A stretch of 64,000 nt of DNA from Microtetraspora sp. NBRC 13810 (GCF_030268685.1 NZ_BSRQ01000010.1:227805-291804); one strand, 5' to 3'; numbered from the stretch's first letter, positions 18,956-29,223 are shown. Notes: generated from the sequence alone by a model not told the origin. A program made the numbers and translations.

Positions 18956-21900
18956 TCAGTCCGCCGCGAGGCGTTCGTCCACGCGGCGCAGCAGCCGGCC
19001 GACCGGCTCACAGGCGTCGCAGCGCCACAGCCGTACCGTGCCGTCGCCGTGCGCGGAGGCGATGCTGCGGCCGTCGGGCGCGAACGCGACCCCCTCCACG
19101 GAGGCGGCAAACCCGCCGACCGCGATCGGCGGGCCGCTCGCGTCGGCCCGCCAGATCCGCACGCCGTCGTTCCCCGCCCCGGCCACCCACTGCCCGTCGG
19201 GGCTGAAGTCGACGTGCCACACCATGTTCTGGTGCCCGCGCAGCACCAGCGGCGCGCCCTGCCCGGAGGTGGACCAGATCCGCACGGTGGCGTCGGTGCC
19301 CGCGCTGGCCAGCCGGCGGCCGTCGGGGCTGAAGTCCACCGCCCAGACGAGTCCCTCGTGGCCGCGCAGCACCACCGGCGGGGCCGCCCCGGTGGTGTCC
19401 CAGATCCGGACGGTGCCGTCGTGGCCGCCGGTGGCGATGTGCCGCCCGCCGGGGGCGAACGCGGCATAGCGGATCTGGGCGGCGTCGGCCCGCCGTACCA
19501 GCGGGGGCTTCGCGCCGGTGGTGTCCCAGACCCGCAGGGTGCCGTCGATGCCCGCGCTGGCCACCTGGCGGCCGTCGGGGCTGAACGCGGCGGTCCACAC
19601 CACCCCGTCGTGGCCGCGCAGGACCAGCGGCTCCTCCTCACCGGCGACGTCCCAGACCCGCACCGTGCCGTCCCGCCCGGCGCTGGCGACGCGGCGGCCG
19701 TCGCGGCTCACCGTGAGGCCCAGGACCTCGCCCTCGTGGCCGCGCAGCGTGCGATGCGCGCCGGTGGCCGGATCCCAGACCCGGACGGTGCCGTCCACGC
19801 CGCCGCTGAACACCCGCTGCCCGCCGGGACCGAACCCCACCGTCCAGGCCGACCCCGCGTGCCCGCGCAGCACCGACGCGTCGCCCATCCCGCGCGGGTC
19901 CCAGACCCGGACCGTGCCGTCCTCGCCTGCCGTGGCGAGCCGCCGCCCGTCCGCGCTGAACGCCGCGCCCCACACCACCCGCTGGTGGGCGCGCAGCACC
20001 AGCGGATGCCCGCTGCCGGTGGGCGACCAGACGCGGACCGTGGAGTCGTCCCCGGTGGTGGCGATCCGGTGGCCGTCACGGCTGAACGCCACGTTCTCGA
20101 CCGTGCCCTCGTGGCCGCGCAGCACCCGGGGGGCGTCCTGCCCGCCGGTCGGCCACACCCGGGCGGTGCCGTCGATGCTGGCGCTGACGAGGTGCCGCCC
20201 GTCGGGACCGAAGGCCACGTGCTTCACCTGGCCCTCGTGCCCGCGCAGCACCCGCGGCTCCGTCCCGCCCGCCGGGTCCCAGATCCGCACGGTCGCGTCC
20301 CGGCCGCCGCTGGCCAGGGTCCGCCCTCCGGGGCTGAAGGCCACCCCGATGACCCCGCCCTCGTGCCCGCGCAGGATCACGGAGGCGCCGCCCGCCGGGC
20401 CGCCTGTCCCCTCGCCCCCGCCCGTCTCCTCGCCCCCGCCGGGCTCCTCGCCCCCGCCGGGCTCCTCGCCCTCGCCGGTTCCGCCGTCCGCGACGTCCCA
20501 GATCCGGATCGTGCCGTCGTCCCCCGAGCTCGCCAGCCGGCGGCCGTCCGGGGCGAAGGCGACGGCCCACACCGGGCCGCGGTGCCCGGTGAGCTCCAGG
20601 GGGCCGGCGTCGCCCTCCAGGTCCCACACCCGGACCGCGCCGTCCAGCCCGGCGGCGGCCAGGCGGCGCCCGTCCGGGCTGAACACCGGGCTCCACAACT
20701 CCCCCTCGTACCCGCGCAGCACGACCGGCGGGTCGGCCGACACCCGGTCCCCCGACCAGGACCACACCCGCACCAGGCCGTCGGCGGTCGAGGCGGCCAG
20801 CCGGCTGCCGTCGCGGCTGAACGCCACCCCGAGCACCCGTCCGAGGCCCTTGAGCGTGCCGGCGAGATGGTCGTCGGCGACCCCCTGCCGCAGCACCGAC
20901 TCCGCCTCGGCGGTCGGCCACCGCGCGTACGCCTGCCTGGCCAGCCGCAGCCCGCGTTCCGGGGCGAGTTGCAGCTCGCTGCGCGCCTCGGCGGCGATCT
21001 GCCGGGACACCGCGACCTCCCGCTGCGTCCCGGCCTCCTTGGCGTGCCCGGCGGCCACCCCGGCCAGCACGCTCACCGCGACGACGGCCGAGACGAGCCC
21101 GGTCAGCGCCAGCCGCACCCGCCTGCGCCCGGCCCGGCGCGCGGCGGCCTCGCGGCGGTGTCCGGCCGCGAGGAACGCCTCCTCCAGCGAGTTGAGCCGG
21201 TAGGGCAGCGCCCCCTCCCAGGCGGCCAGCCGCGCTCCCCGGTAGAGGAAGGCGTCGTCGCGGTCGTGCTGCTCCCATTCGGCCGCGGCCTCGGTGAGCC
21301 GCCGGTGGGCGCGCAGCACCTCGCGGTCCTCGCCCAGCCAGGAGCGCAGCCGGGGCCAGCCGCGGATCAGCGCCTCGTGCGCGATCGTCACGCTGTCCTC
21401 GTCGGCGACGAGCAGCCGGGCGGCGATGAGCAGGTCCAGCACGGCGGCCACCGGCTCGCCGTCCGCGCCGCTCAGCAGTTCCTCGCGGCACGCCCGCCGC
21501 CGGGTGTCCTCGGTGCCGTCGCCGGGGACGGTCAGCCGCAGGAACACCTGCCGGACGATCTCCCGCCCGGCCCCGTCCAACTCGCCGTACACCCGCTCGG
21601 CGGTCTGCGCGATCGCGCCGCGCACCCCGCCCGCGGCCCGGTAGGCGGCCACCGTCAGCGACTTCCCCCTGCGCCGCCGCCACGTCTCCAGCAGCGCGTG
21701 CGAGACCAGCGACAACGCCCCGGCCTGGCCCTGCGCCTCGTCCACCACCAGCTCGACCAGCTCCGGCTCGACGGCGAGGCCGGCGTGCTCGGCCGGGCCG
21801 GTGACGACCCTGCGCAGGTCCGCTTCCGCCATCGGGCCGAGCAGGATCTGGTGGTCCTGCAACGCCGCCGCGAGCGCGGGTAACTCGGCGCACTGGGCGT

Positions 21901-22828
21901 AGAAGTCGGCGCGCACGCCCAGCACGACCCGGACGCGCGGCTCCTTCGCCGCGGCGAGCAGCGCGGAGACGAAGGCGGCGCGCTCCCTCTCGTCCCGGCA
22001 GACGGTGAAGACCTCCTCGAACTGGTCGACGACGATCACCACGTGCGCCGCGGGCGGCCGTCCGGCGACGAGCCGCCCGAGTGCCGCCGCGACGGCGTCG
22101 GCATCGGCTCCGGCATCGGCGTCCGCTCCGGTTTCGGTATCGGCGTCGGCGTCTGCTCCGATTTCGGCATCGATGTCGGTGTCGGCATCTGCTCCGGCTC
22201 CGGCATCGGCTCCGGCTCCGGGCAGGCTGGGGAACGGGTGTTCCGGGTTTCCCAGGTGGCGTCCGAGTTCGCGCGCCGGGTGCTCGCCCGGGGTCATGAC
22301 GACGGCGGGCCACTCGGCGCCGCCGCCGGCCGTGCCCAGCCCAGCCCGCAGCGCGGGCAGCAGGCCGGCGCGCAGCAGCGAGGACTTCCCGCTCCCCGAG
22401 GCGCCGAACACCGCGAGGAAGGGGGTCTGCGCGAGCTTCTCGGAGAGCTCCGCCACGAGCCGCTCGCGCCCGAAGTAGCGCCGCGCGTCGGCCGGTTGGA
22501 AGGTCATCAGCCCCAGGTACGGCGGAGGCGCGGCGTCGTGCTCGGCGGGCGGGGCCGCCTCGTCGAGCTCCTCCAGCAGCCGCCGCCAGCGCGCCTCCCA
22601 GGCCGGCCGGTCGCCGCCGCACGCCTCCACGTAGCCGAGCGTGACGGGAAGGCTCGGCACGACCTGCCCGCCCGCGGCCTCGGAGAGCGCCGTCACCGAG
22701 AAGTAGGCGCGTTTGGCGAGTTCCCGGTAGCTCGGTTTGCCCGCCGCGATCCGCAGTTGCCGGAGCTCGAAGGCGAACCGGTGCAGCGGATCCCGGTCCG
22801 GATCGAGGTCACGCTCAGGACGCCCCAT
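18956..22828 (-). CDS. HTH / STAND NTPase / WD40 repeat protein
   Basis: 1290-residue signal-transduction ATPase of the nSTAND1/WD40 type. In order: an XRE-like helix-turn-helix (about 15-70); the linker YLGLMTFQPADARRYFGRE; P-loop NTPase with Walker A FGASGSGKSS (about 140-150) and Walker B VVIVVDQFEEVF (about 265-277); a helical winged region (TIAHEALIRGWPRL); one transmembrane helix (ALTGLVSAVVAVSVLAGVAAG); and 14 WD40 repeats with GH...WD spacing, enough for two seven-bladed propellers. Between Walker A and B is an Asp/Ala/Gly tract (about residues 203-245) coded by hexanucleotide repeats; another GEEPGGGEE tract interrupts the propeller. Its ligand and output are unknown; it is monocistronic. 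STAND proteins can act in signalling or in phage defence. Confidence 0.88.
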   Translation of the reverse strand: MGRPERDLDPDRDPLHRFAFELRQLRIAAGKPSYRELAKRAYFSVTALSEAAGGQVVPSLPVTLGYVEACGGDRPAWEARWRRLLEELDEAAPPAEHDAAPPPYLGLMTFQPADARRYFGRERLVAELSEKLAQTPFLAVFGASGSGKSSLLRAGLLPALRAGLGTAGGGAEWPAVVMTPGEHPARELGRHLGNPEHPFPSLPGAGADAGAGADADTDIDAEIGADADADTETGADADAGADADAVAAALGRLVAGRPPAAHVVIVVDQFEEVFTVCRDERERAAFVSALLAAAKEPRVRVVLGVRADFYAQCAELPALAAALQDHQILLGPMAEADLRRVVTGPAEHAGLAVEPELVELVVDEAQGQAGALSLVSHALLETWRRRRGKSLTVAAYRAAGGVRGAIAQTAERVYGELDGAGREIVRQVFLRLTVPGDGTEDTRRRACREELLSGADGEPVAAVLDLLIAARLLVADEDSVTIAHEALIRGWPRLRSWLGEDREVLRAHRRLTEAAAEWEQHDRDDAFLYRGARLAAWEGALPYRLNSLEEAFLAAGHRREAAARRAGRRRVRLALTGLVSAVVAVSVLAGVAAGHAKEAGTQREVAVSRQIAAEARSELQLAPERGLRLARQAYARWPTAEAESVLRQGVADDHLAGTLKGLGRVLGVAFSRDGSRLAASTADGLVRVWSWSGDRVSADPPVVLRGYEGELWSPVFSPDGRRLAAAGLDGAVRVWDLEGDAGPLELTGHRGPVWAVAFAPDGRRLASSGDDGTIRIWDVADGGTGEGEEPGGGEEPGGGEETGGGEGTGGPAGGASVILRGHEGGVIGVAFSPGGRTLASGGRDATVRIWDPAGGTEPRVLRGHEGQVKHVAFGPDGRHLVSASIDGTARVWPTGGQDAPRVLRGHEGTVENVAFSRDGHRIATTGDDSTVRVWSPTGSGHPLVLRAHQRVVWGAAFSADGRRLATAGEDGTVRVWDPRGMGDASVLRGHAGSAWTVGFGPGGQRVFSGGVDGTVRVWDPATGAHRTLRGHEGEVLGLTVSRDGRRVASAGRDGTVRVWDVAGEEEPLVLRGHDGVVWTAAFSPDGRQVASAGIDGTLRVWDTTGAKPPLVRRADAAQIRYAAFAPGGRHIATGGHDGTVRIWDTTGAAPPVVLRGHEGLVWAVDFSPDGRRLASAGTDATVRIWSTSGQGAPLVLRGHQNMVWHVDFSPDGQWVAGAGNDGVRIWRADASGPPIAVGGFAASVEGVAFAPDGRSIASAHGDGTVRLWRCDACEPVGRLLRRVDERLAAD
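20397..20485. repeat. Gly/Glu-coding repeats between WD40 blades 3 and 4
   Basis: About five copies of an 18-bp unit resembling CGCCCCCGCCGGGCTCCT encode GEEPGGGEE-type sequence in a loop of the first propeller, a tract outside the normal blade length. Confidence 0.6.
22093..22222. repeat. Hexanucleotide repeat encoding an Asp/Ala/Gly tract
   Basis: Roughly 20 degenerate copies of GGCATC/GGCGTC/GGCTCC-like hexamers code, on the minus strand, for alternating (A/G)D residues inside the NTPase domain of the WD40 protein. The array keeps the frame and looks like a repeat expansion rather than a folded domain. Confidence 0.75.
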
Positions 22829-23056
22829 GGGCCCCGATGCCGTGCGAAGAGTTGTTCCCTGCCAATATCAATCTCTTCCGAATGAGCCGCGTCATCATCT
22901 ATATAGCAGGTGATATGGCGAGTAAGTGGTCAATTTCATGAACGCATGACCACCCGCGCGGCACGGCGTTCCGCCCGCGCGCCTCCGCGGAAACCGGGCC
23001 GCGGCCATGATCGGAAATGTCCCGCGGCTCAGCTGGCGCCGTTTCCGGCCCGCCGT
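22829..23056. other. AT-rich gap upstream of the WD40-protein gene
   Basis: This 228-nt gap contains the most AT-rich stretch in the neighbourhood, including TATATA at 22900-22905 and TTGACC (minus strand) at 22933-22928. Their 22-nt spacing is too long for an ordinary promoter, so I only mark it as the likely promoter region of the minus-strand gene. Confidence 0.35.
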
Positions 23057-24526
23057 TCACAGACCGGCGTGGCGCTCCAGGAACGTGTAGACGTCGGCCT
23101 CGTCCACACCGGGGAAGGACCCCGGCGGGAGAGCGGCCAGCACGTGCGAGTTGGCCCGCGCCGAGGGCCAGGCGTAGCCCTCCCAGCGTTGCGTCAGCTC
23201 GGCGGGCGGCCGGCGGCAGCAGTCGCCGTTCGGGCAGGCCGACCGGGTCCGGTTGGTCGTCTCCCTGCCGCGGAACCACCGCGACTCCCGGTACGGCACG
23301 CCGAGCGTGATCGCGAAGTCGCGCTCCCTGGACGGGTCGACGTGGGCCATGCAGAAGTAGGTCCCGGTCGGCGAGTCGGAGTACTGGTAGTGCACCGAGA
23401 ACCGGTCCGGGGACAGGAAGACCTGGCGGCCGGACCACTGCAGGCACATCCGCTGCCCCTCGATCGCCCCCTGCTCGTCGGCGGGGAAGACGATGCCGTC
23501 GTTCTCGTACGCCTTGTAGATGATCCCGCCGGCGTCGTTGCGCACGAAGTGGCAGACCAGGTCGAGATGGTGGGTGGCCAGGTTGGTGAAGCGGTGGGCG
23601 GCCATCTCGTAGGAGACGGCGAAGACGTCGCGCAGGTCCTCGACCGACAGCGCCCGGTTCTGCTTGGCCTCCTTGAGGTAGGTCACCGCGGCCCGCTCGG
23701 GGACGAGCACGGCGGCCGCGAAGTAGTTGGCCTCGGTGCGCTGGCGCAGGAAGTCGGCGAAGTCGCGCGGGCGGTGGTGGCCGAGCGTGAGGTGACCGAG
23801 GGTCTGCAGCAGGATCGTGCGCGGGGTGTGCATGCCGAGCTGCTCGTGCTTGACGTAGATGCGGCGGTTGCGCAGGTCGGTGATCGACCGCACGGTGCGC
23901 GGCAGGTCCTGCACGGTGTGCACCGTGTAGCCGAAGTGCGCGACCAGGGCCTGGACCGTGCCCTGGGAGAGCGCTCCGGTGCGGTAGCCCACGGCCGCCA
24001 GCGCGTCGGCGGCGGCCTGCTCGATCTCCACGAAGTAGTTGCCCTGCTCGCGCTGCTTGCGGCGCAGTTCGGCGTTGGCCGCCCTGGCCTCCTCCGGCGT
24101 GGCGGTGCCCTTCGCCTGCCGGGCGCGCAGCTCCTCGTACAGCGCGAGGATGTGCTCCAGCACGTCGTTGGGCACCCGGGCGGAGACCTTGAGCCTGGGC
24201 AGGCCGAGCCCGGCGTAGATCGGGTCGCGCTGGGCCTCCTCCAGCGCGATCTCCAGTTGCGCGCGCCGGTTGGGCGCCTGCCGGCGCAGCAGCTCCTCGA
24301 CCGGGACGTTCAGCGCGGCGGCGAGCGCCTTGAGCAGCGACAGCTTCGGCTCACGCTTGCCGTTCTCCAGCAGGGAGAGCTGGCTGGGCGCGCGGCTGAC
24401 CCGCCCGCCCAGGTCGGAGAGGGTGAGACCGCGCTGCTTGCGCAGGTGACGCAGCCGCTGTCCGAAGGCGATCAGGTCGATCTCCTGCGTCAAAGACAGC
24501 GGTTCTTCGCTCACCAAGGATCCCAT
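23057..24526 (-). CDS. ramB: RamB/ScfR-family regulator of acetate metabolism
   Basis: 489-residue regulator. The XRE helix-turn-helix (FGQRLRHLRKQRGLTLSDLGGRVSRAPSQLSLLENGKREPKLSLLKALAAAL, about 20-75) is followed by an IrrE-like middle domain (TPRTILLQTLGHLTLGHHRPRDFADF, a degenerate HExxH-type helix) and the ScfR short-chain acyl-sensing C-terminal domain with a Cys cluster (SACPNGDCC). In Corynebacterium and Mycobacterium RamB controls aceA and other acetate genes. Here it is divergent from aceA with a 238-nt shared control region, which supports the same role. Confidence 0.88.
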   Translation of the reverse strand: MGSLVSEEPLSLTQEIDLIAFGQRLRHLRKQRGLTLSDLGGRVSRAPSQLSLLENGKREPKLSLLKALAAALNVPVEELLRRQAPNRRAQLEIALEEAQRDPIYAGLGLPRLKVSARVPNDVLEHILALYEELRARQAKGTATPEEARAANAELRRKQREQGNYFVEIEQAAADALAAVGYRTGALSQGTVQALVAHFGYTVHTVQDLPRTVRSITDLRNRRIYVKHEQLGMHTPRTILLQTLGHLTLGHHRPRDFADFLRQRTEANYFAAAVLVPERAAVTYLKEAKQNRALSVEDLRDVFAVSYEMAAHRFTNLATHHLDLVCHFVRNDAGGIIYKAYENDGIVFPADEQGAIEGQRMCLQWSGRQVFLSPDRFSVHYQYSDSPTGTYFCMAHVDPSRERDFAITLGVPYRESRWFRGRETTNRTRSACPNGDCCRRPPAELTQRWEGYAWPSARANSHVLAALPPGSFPGVDEADVYTFLERHAGL

Positions 24527-24540
24527 AACACGATCCTAAG

Positions 24541-24550
24541 CGAAATTTCG
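24541..24550. promoter_or_regulatory. Palindrome CGAAATTTCG just upstream of ramB
   Basis: A perfect 10-bp palindrome starting 14 nt before the ramB start. AT-rich against its surroundings and reminiscent of the A/T-rich core of RamB sites; it could serve autoregulation. Confidence 0.4.
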
Positions 24551-24609
24551 TGCCATCTTCTAGCGTCCCTCCGGCGATGGCCGCACCCATCGGAAGATTG
24601 GTCTAGTCC

Positions 24610-24629
24610 AAAGCGAAAACTTCGGCTTT
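24610..24629. promoter_or_regulatory. Near-palindrome AAAGCGAA-AAC-TTCGGCTTT
   Basis: Inverted repeat with AAAGC/GCTTT outer arms and CGAA/TTCG inner arms in the middle of the ramB-aceA gap. It contains AAAACTTCG, close to the AAACTTTGC-like RamB core described in other actinobacteria. Good candidate for the shared operator. Confidence 0.45.
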
Positions 24630-24706
24630 CTTCACAGGGTAAGACCGGCGCATCTTGCGTATAACGGAAAATATGGACATCTTTCTCGATCCCAAGCTGT
24701 TATCTC

Positions 24707-24729
24707 TTCGCAAATCTGCACAAACTGAG
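24707..24729 (+). promoter_or_regulatory. Candidate RamB half-sites before aceA
   Basis: TTCGCAAA and TGCACAAA occur in tandem about 40 nt before the aceA start. They resemble the GCAAA end of the RamB motif. Assignment is by resemblance only. Confidence 0.35.
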
Positions 24730-24764
24730 AAGCAGGCCCCCAGGGGACGACGAAGGAGTGATTG

Positions 24765-26057
<1,293 letters not shown>

Positions 26058-26180
26058 CCACGCCTTGACCGGGCCTGGCGGAACGAACCTCCAGGGCATG
26101 GGACGGTTCACCCCCGCCAGGCTCACGACCAGGTCGAAACGGCCCCGCCACGACCGGACCACTCCACTGCCCCCCGTGGT

Positions 26181-26322
26181 CCGGCCGAGGCGGGGCCGTG
26201 GCGTTGCAAGCACGTCCTGCCGAGGCGGGGCCGTGGCCTCGCGAGGACGTCCGGCCGAGGCGGGGGCGTGGCGCGCGAGCACGTCCAGCCGAGGCGGGGC
26301 GTGGCGCCGCGAGGACGCCGAC
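26181..26322. repeat. Four 35-bp tandem repeats
   Basis: The core CCGAGGCGGGGCCGTGGC recurs at 26185, 26220, 26255 and 26289, giving a 34-35-bp period; each unit ends with GCGAGNACGTCC. The array fills the 305-nt space between the convergent aceA and ABC ATPase genes. Direct, not interrupted by unique spacers, so not a CRISPR array. Confidence 0.8.
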
Positions 26323-26362
26323 GTGACGCCCGGGCATGACGCCGATGTGGCGCTCGGGCGGG

Positions 26363-27190
26363 TCAGACGCGCAGGGCGCGGGCGTACCAGCGGCCGTCGA
26401 CGCGGTCGAGGTGCAGGGGGCGCTGGAAGCACTCCGACAGGCTCGCGCCGTTGAGCACCTCCTCCGCAGGGCCGGCGGCGAGGATCCGGCTGTCGCGCAT
26501 CAGCAGCGCGTGCGTCGTGGTCGCGGGCACCTCCTCCAGGTGGTGGGTGACGGTGACCGTGGTCAGCTCGGGCCTGGCGGCGGCGAGGTCCTCGACGGCG
26601 ACGATGAGGTCCTCCCGGGCGGGCAGGTCCAGCCCGGACGACGGCTCGTCGAGGAAGACGATCGCCGGGTCGGCCATCAGCGCCCGCGCCACCCGGATCC
26701 TGGCCCGCTCCCCCTGGGAGCACACGCCGAACGGTCGTTCCGCGAGATCCTTGCAACCGAGGTCGGCCAGCAGCCGGTGCGCCCGCTCGTGCTCGGCCGG
26801 GCCGTACCGGTCCCACAGCGGGGCGGCGGTGCCGGTGTGCCCGGTCAGCACGACCGTGTGCGCGGTGGCCCCTTCCTCCTCCATCAGGGCCTCGTCGACC
26901 AGCCCCCTGGCGGCGACCAGGCCGATGTGCCGGCGCAGCTCGCGCAGGTCCACCCGGCCGAGCCGGTGGCCGAGGACGGTCGCGGTCCCGGTACTGGGGT
27001 GGCGGACCGACGCGGCGACCGACAGCAGGGTGGTCTTGCCCGCGCCGTTGGGCCCGAGGATCACCCAGTGCTGGCCGTACTCCACCCGCCAGTCGATGTC
27101 ACTCAGCAGCCACCGGCCACTCACCCGGACACCCGCCCCCGCGATGTCGAGGGCGACCCCCGACCGATCCGGCACGATCACGTCGCTCAT
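26363..27190 (-). CDS. Stand-alone ABC ATP-binding protein, ModF/YlmA-like
   Basis: 275-residue ATPase with Walker A LGPNGAGKTT, signature variant CSQGERARIRVARAL in place of LSGGQ, Walker B AIVFLDEPSSGLD and switch His VTHHLEEVP. AAGGAG precedes the ATG. No permease or binding protein is adjacent. The 'QGER' signature and the HHLEE segment match the ModF/YlmA group, ATPases of unclear partner. It may also act without a membrane partner. Confidence 0.8.
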   Translation of the reverse strand: MSDVIVPDRSGVALDIAGAGVRVSGRWLLSDIDWRVEYGQHWVILGPNGAGKTTLLSVAASVRHPSTGTATVLGHRLGRVDLRELRRHIGLVAARGLVDEALMEEEGATAHTVVLTGHTGTAAPLWDRYGPAEHERAHRLLADLGCKDLAERPFGVCSQGERARIRVARALMADPAIVFLDEPSSGLDLPAREDLIVAVEDLAAARPELTTVTVTHHLEEVPATTTHALLMRDSRILAAGPAEEVLNGASLSECFQRPLHLDRVDGRWYARALRV

Positions 27191-27537
27191 CCACGCTCCT
27201 TCCCGGCATGCAGGATAGGAGATCCCCCATCCACCACCGACCGGCGGGGCCAGGCAGGGGAGCGCAGGCGCAGGCCGTACGGGGAAGGTGCCAGGCCCGG
27301 ACGGGGAGGGGCGGAAGCCGGACGGAAACGGCCGCACGCCCAGCCGGGGAAGGGCGGAGGCTGTGCGGGAACGGTGGCAGGCGGGGGGCGGGTGGGGCGC
27401 GGGCGGGGAAGAGTGCCCCGCCCGGTGGCAGGGCCGGGCGGGGGTGGGCGGGGGGTGGTGGAGGTTTCGGCCGCGCCCGAGGGCAGGGCCGGGTGGGGAG
27501 TCGTGGAGGTCTTTCCCCCGCCCCTCGCCGGCGGGGG
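27191..27537. other. G-rich intergenic region with quadruplex motifs
   Basis: No gene is seen in this 347-nt gap. The plus strand is strongly G-rich, with five G-tracts at 27383-27408 separated by loops of 1-3 nt, and more G-runs at 27437-27462. On the minus strand, from which both flanking genes are read, these are C-runs downstream of the kinase gene. Confidence 0.55.
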
Positions 27538-29160
27538 TCAGGACGTTGCGGACTCCGTTGTGGCCGGGGTGGTGGGGACGGTGGTGTCGGTGGGGGTGGG
27601 GGAAGGGGACTCGCCGCCGCCCCACTGGGGTTCGGTGGTGATGCCGCCGCTGGGGCGCGGGCGGGTGCGGGTGGCGGAGGGGCAGGGGCGTGGTTTGCCC
27701 TTGCGGTTGAGGCAGACCTCCTCGTCGGTGGGGACCGGATCCGGGCGTTGCGGCGCGGACTCCTGCGGAGGCGGCGGCGCCGACCAGGTGCCGTGCGGCG
27801 TGGTGTAAGGGGGCTCCCCCTGCGTCCGGCGGGTGGTGATCACCACGGCGGCGGGCGGCGAGCGCCGTCCGGCCACGGGCGCGGGGGCGAAGGACGAGCC
27901 GGGCGGGCCGGTCTCGGCGGGGCGGGCGGTGGACAGCGCGGTGCCGTCCGGCGTGACGGCGTACGGCGCCGCCTCCCGGCCGGTTTCGCCCAGGGTCGCG
28001 CCGCCACTCGCGGCGATCACGGTGACCGCGGCGATGGACACGGTGGCCAGGGCGGCGAAACTGGCATGCGACAGGTGGGCGGGACGCCGCCGCGCCCGCT
28101 TGCCGCCGGTCCGCTCCTCCCGTCCCCGCCTGCCGCCGGTCCGTTCCTCCCGCGCTCCCGGTCCCGTGCGCTCGTCCCTCGGCCCCGGGCCGCCCCCGGA
28201 TGCCGGCCTGACCCGCGCCGCGGGGTAGGGCACGGGCGCCCACAGTTCCTCCATGACGGCGGCGACGGCCTCGCGCGGATCGCCCGGCGCCCCCACCCCG
28301 CCGGCCGCGAGCAGCGCGCCGAGCAGGTCCGCGGCGCCCGGCCGGGCCGCCGGGTCCTTGTCCAGCGCGGCCCGTACGGCCGGCGTGAGCAGGGCGGGCA
28401 CCCCGGTGAGCCGCGGCGGCTCGACCATGATGCGACGGGTCACCACGTCCGGCTCGCCCGACCCGAAGGGATGGTGCCCGGTGACCGCGTAGGCGACCAC
28501 GCACCCCCACGAGAACACGTCGGAGGCCGGTACGGCGAGGCCGCCGGTGAGCCGTTCCGGCGCCACCCAGCCCGGACTGCCCATCACCTGACCGGCCTGG
28601 GTGTGCGCGGCGGCCGGGTCGGGGTACCCGGTGAGATCCCTGGCGATCCCGAAGTCGATGAGACGCGGCCCCCGCGGGGAGAGCAGCACGTTGCCCGGCT
28701 TGAGGTCGCGGTGCACCAGCCCGGCCTCGTGCACCGCCGACAGCGCGGCCGCCACGCCGAGCGCCACGCCGTAGGCGAGGTCGGCGGTGAGCGGGCCGCG
28801 GGCGGTGACCACCTCCGACAGCGCCGGGCCGGGGATGTACTCGGTGACCAGGTGGGGACGTTCCCGCCCGGCGCCGTCCTCGACCACGGCCGCGGTGCAG
28901 AAGGGGACCACCCGCTGGGAGAACGCGACCTCCTCGGTGAACCTCGCCCGCAGGACGGGGTCGCCGAGGTGTACGGCGTGCGGAGTCTTGAGGGCGACGA
29001 GCCCTCCCTCGGGATGCTCGGCGAGATAGACGACGCCCATCCCGCCGGTGCCCAGCCTGCCGAGGAGCAGATAGCGTCCGATGATGACCGGATCACCCAC
29101 CGTGAGCGGTCGCACGCCCGGCGGCATGCCGTTCTTCGGACCGGTTCCACCGCCTGCCAT
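27538..29160 (-). CDS. Ser/Thr protein kinase with a single membrane helix
   Basis: 540-residue Hanks-type kinase. Catalytic domain about 25-290: glycine loop LGRLGTGGMGVVY, ATP Lys in LVALKTPH, catalytic loop HRDLKPGN, DFG (IDFGIARD), and GSPGWVAPE. A charged Arg/Glu/Gly linker (REERTGG repeated) leads to one transmembrane helix (SHASFAALATVSIAAVTVIAAS, about 370-392) and a Pro/Thr-rich extracellular tail of about 145 residues with a Cys pair (CLNRKGKPRPC) and no PASTA repeats. All catalytic residues are intact. Target unknown. Confidence 0.9.
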   Translation of the reverse strand: MAGGGTGPKNGMPPGVRPLTVGDPVIIGRYLLLGRLGTGGMGVVYLAEHPEGGLVALKTPHAVHLGDPVLRARFTEEVAFSQRVVPFCTAAVVEDGAGRERPHLVTEYIPGPALSEVVTARGPLTADLAYGVALGVAAALSAVHEAGLVHRDLKPGNVLLSPRGPRLIDFGIARDLTGYPDPAAAHTQAGQVMGSPGWVAPERLTGGLAVPASDVFSWGCVVAYAVTGHHPFGSGEPDVVTRRIMVEPPRLTGVPALLTPAVRAALDKDPAARPGAADLLGALLAAGGVGAPGDPREAVAAVMEELWAPVPYPAARVRPASGGGPGPRDERTGPGAREERTGGRRGREERTGGKRARRRPAHLSHASFAALATVSIAAVTVIAASGGATLGETGREAAPYAVTPDGTALSTARPAETGPPGSSFAPAPVAGRRSPPAAVVITTRRTQGEPPYTTPHGTWSAPPPPQESAPQRPDPVPTDEEVCLNRKGKPRPCPSATRTRPRPSGGITTEPQWGGGESPSPTPTDTTVPTTPATTESATS

Positions 29161-29223
29161 CCGGATATTGCCTCTCCTTCATGGGGGTACGGCAAGCACA
29201 CTGTGGCTGGATAAGGGGGATAT

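Noticed and set aside
17909..21883. 1324-codon plus-strand frame opposite the IclR and WD40 genes
   Set aside because: Low-complexity Pro/Arg/His sequence, antisense to two well-supported genes, no ribosome-binding site.
18956..22828. Defence island around the WD40 STAND protein
   Set aside because: The neighbours are metabolic genes (IclR operon, ramB, aceA); no known defence gene lies near, so only the protein itself is of interest.
26181..26322. Possible CRISPR array
   Set aside because: The 35-bp units are directly adjacent with no unique spacers, and no cas gene is near.
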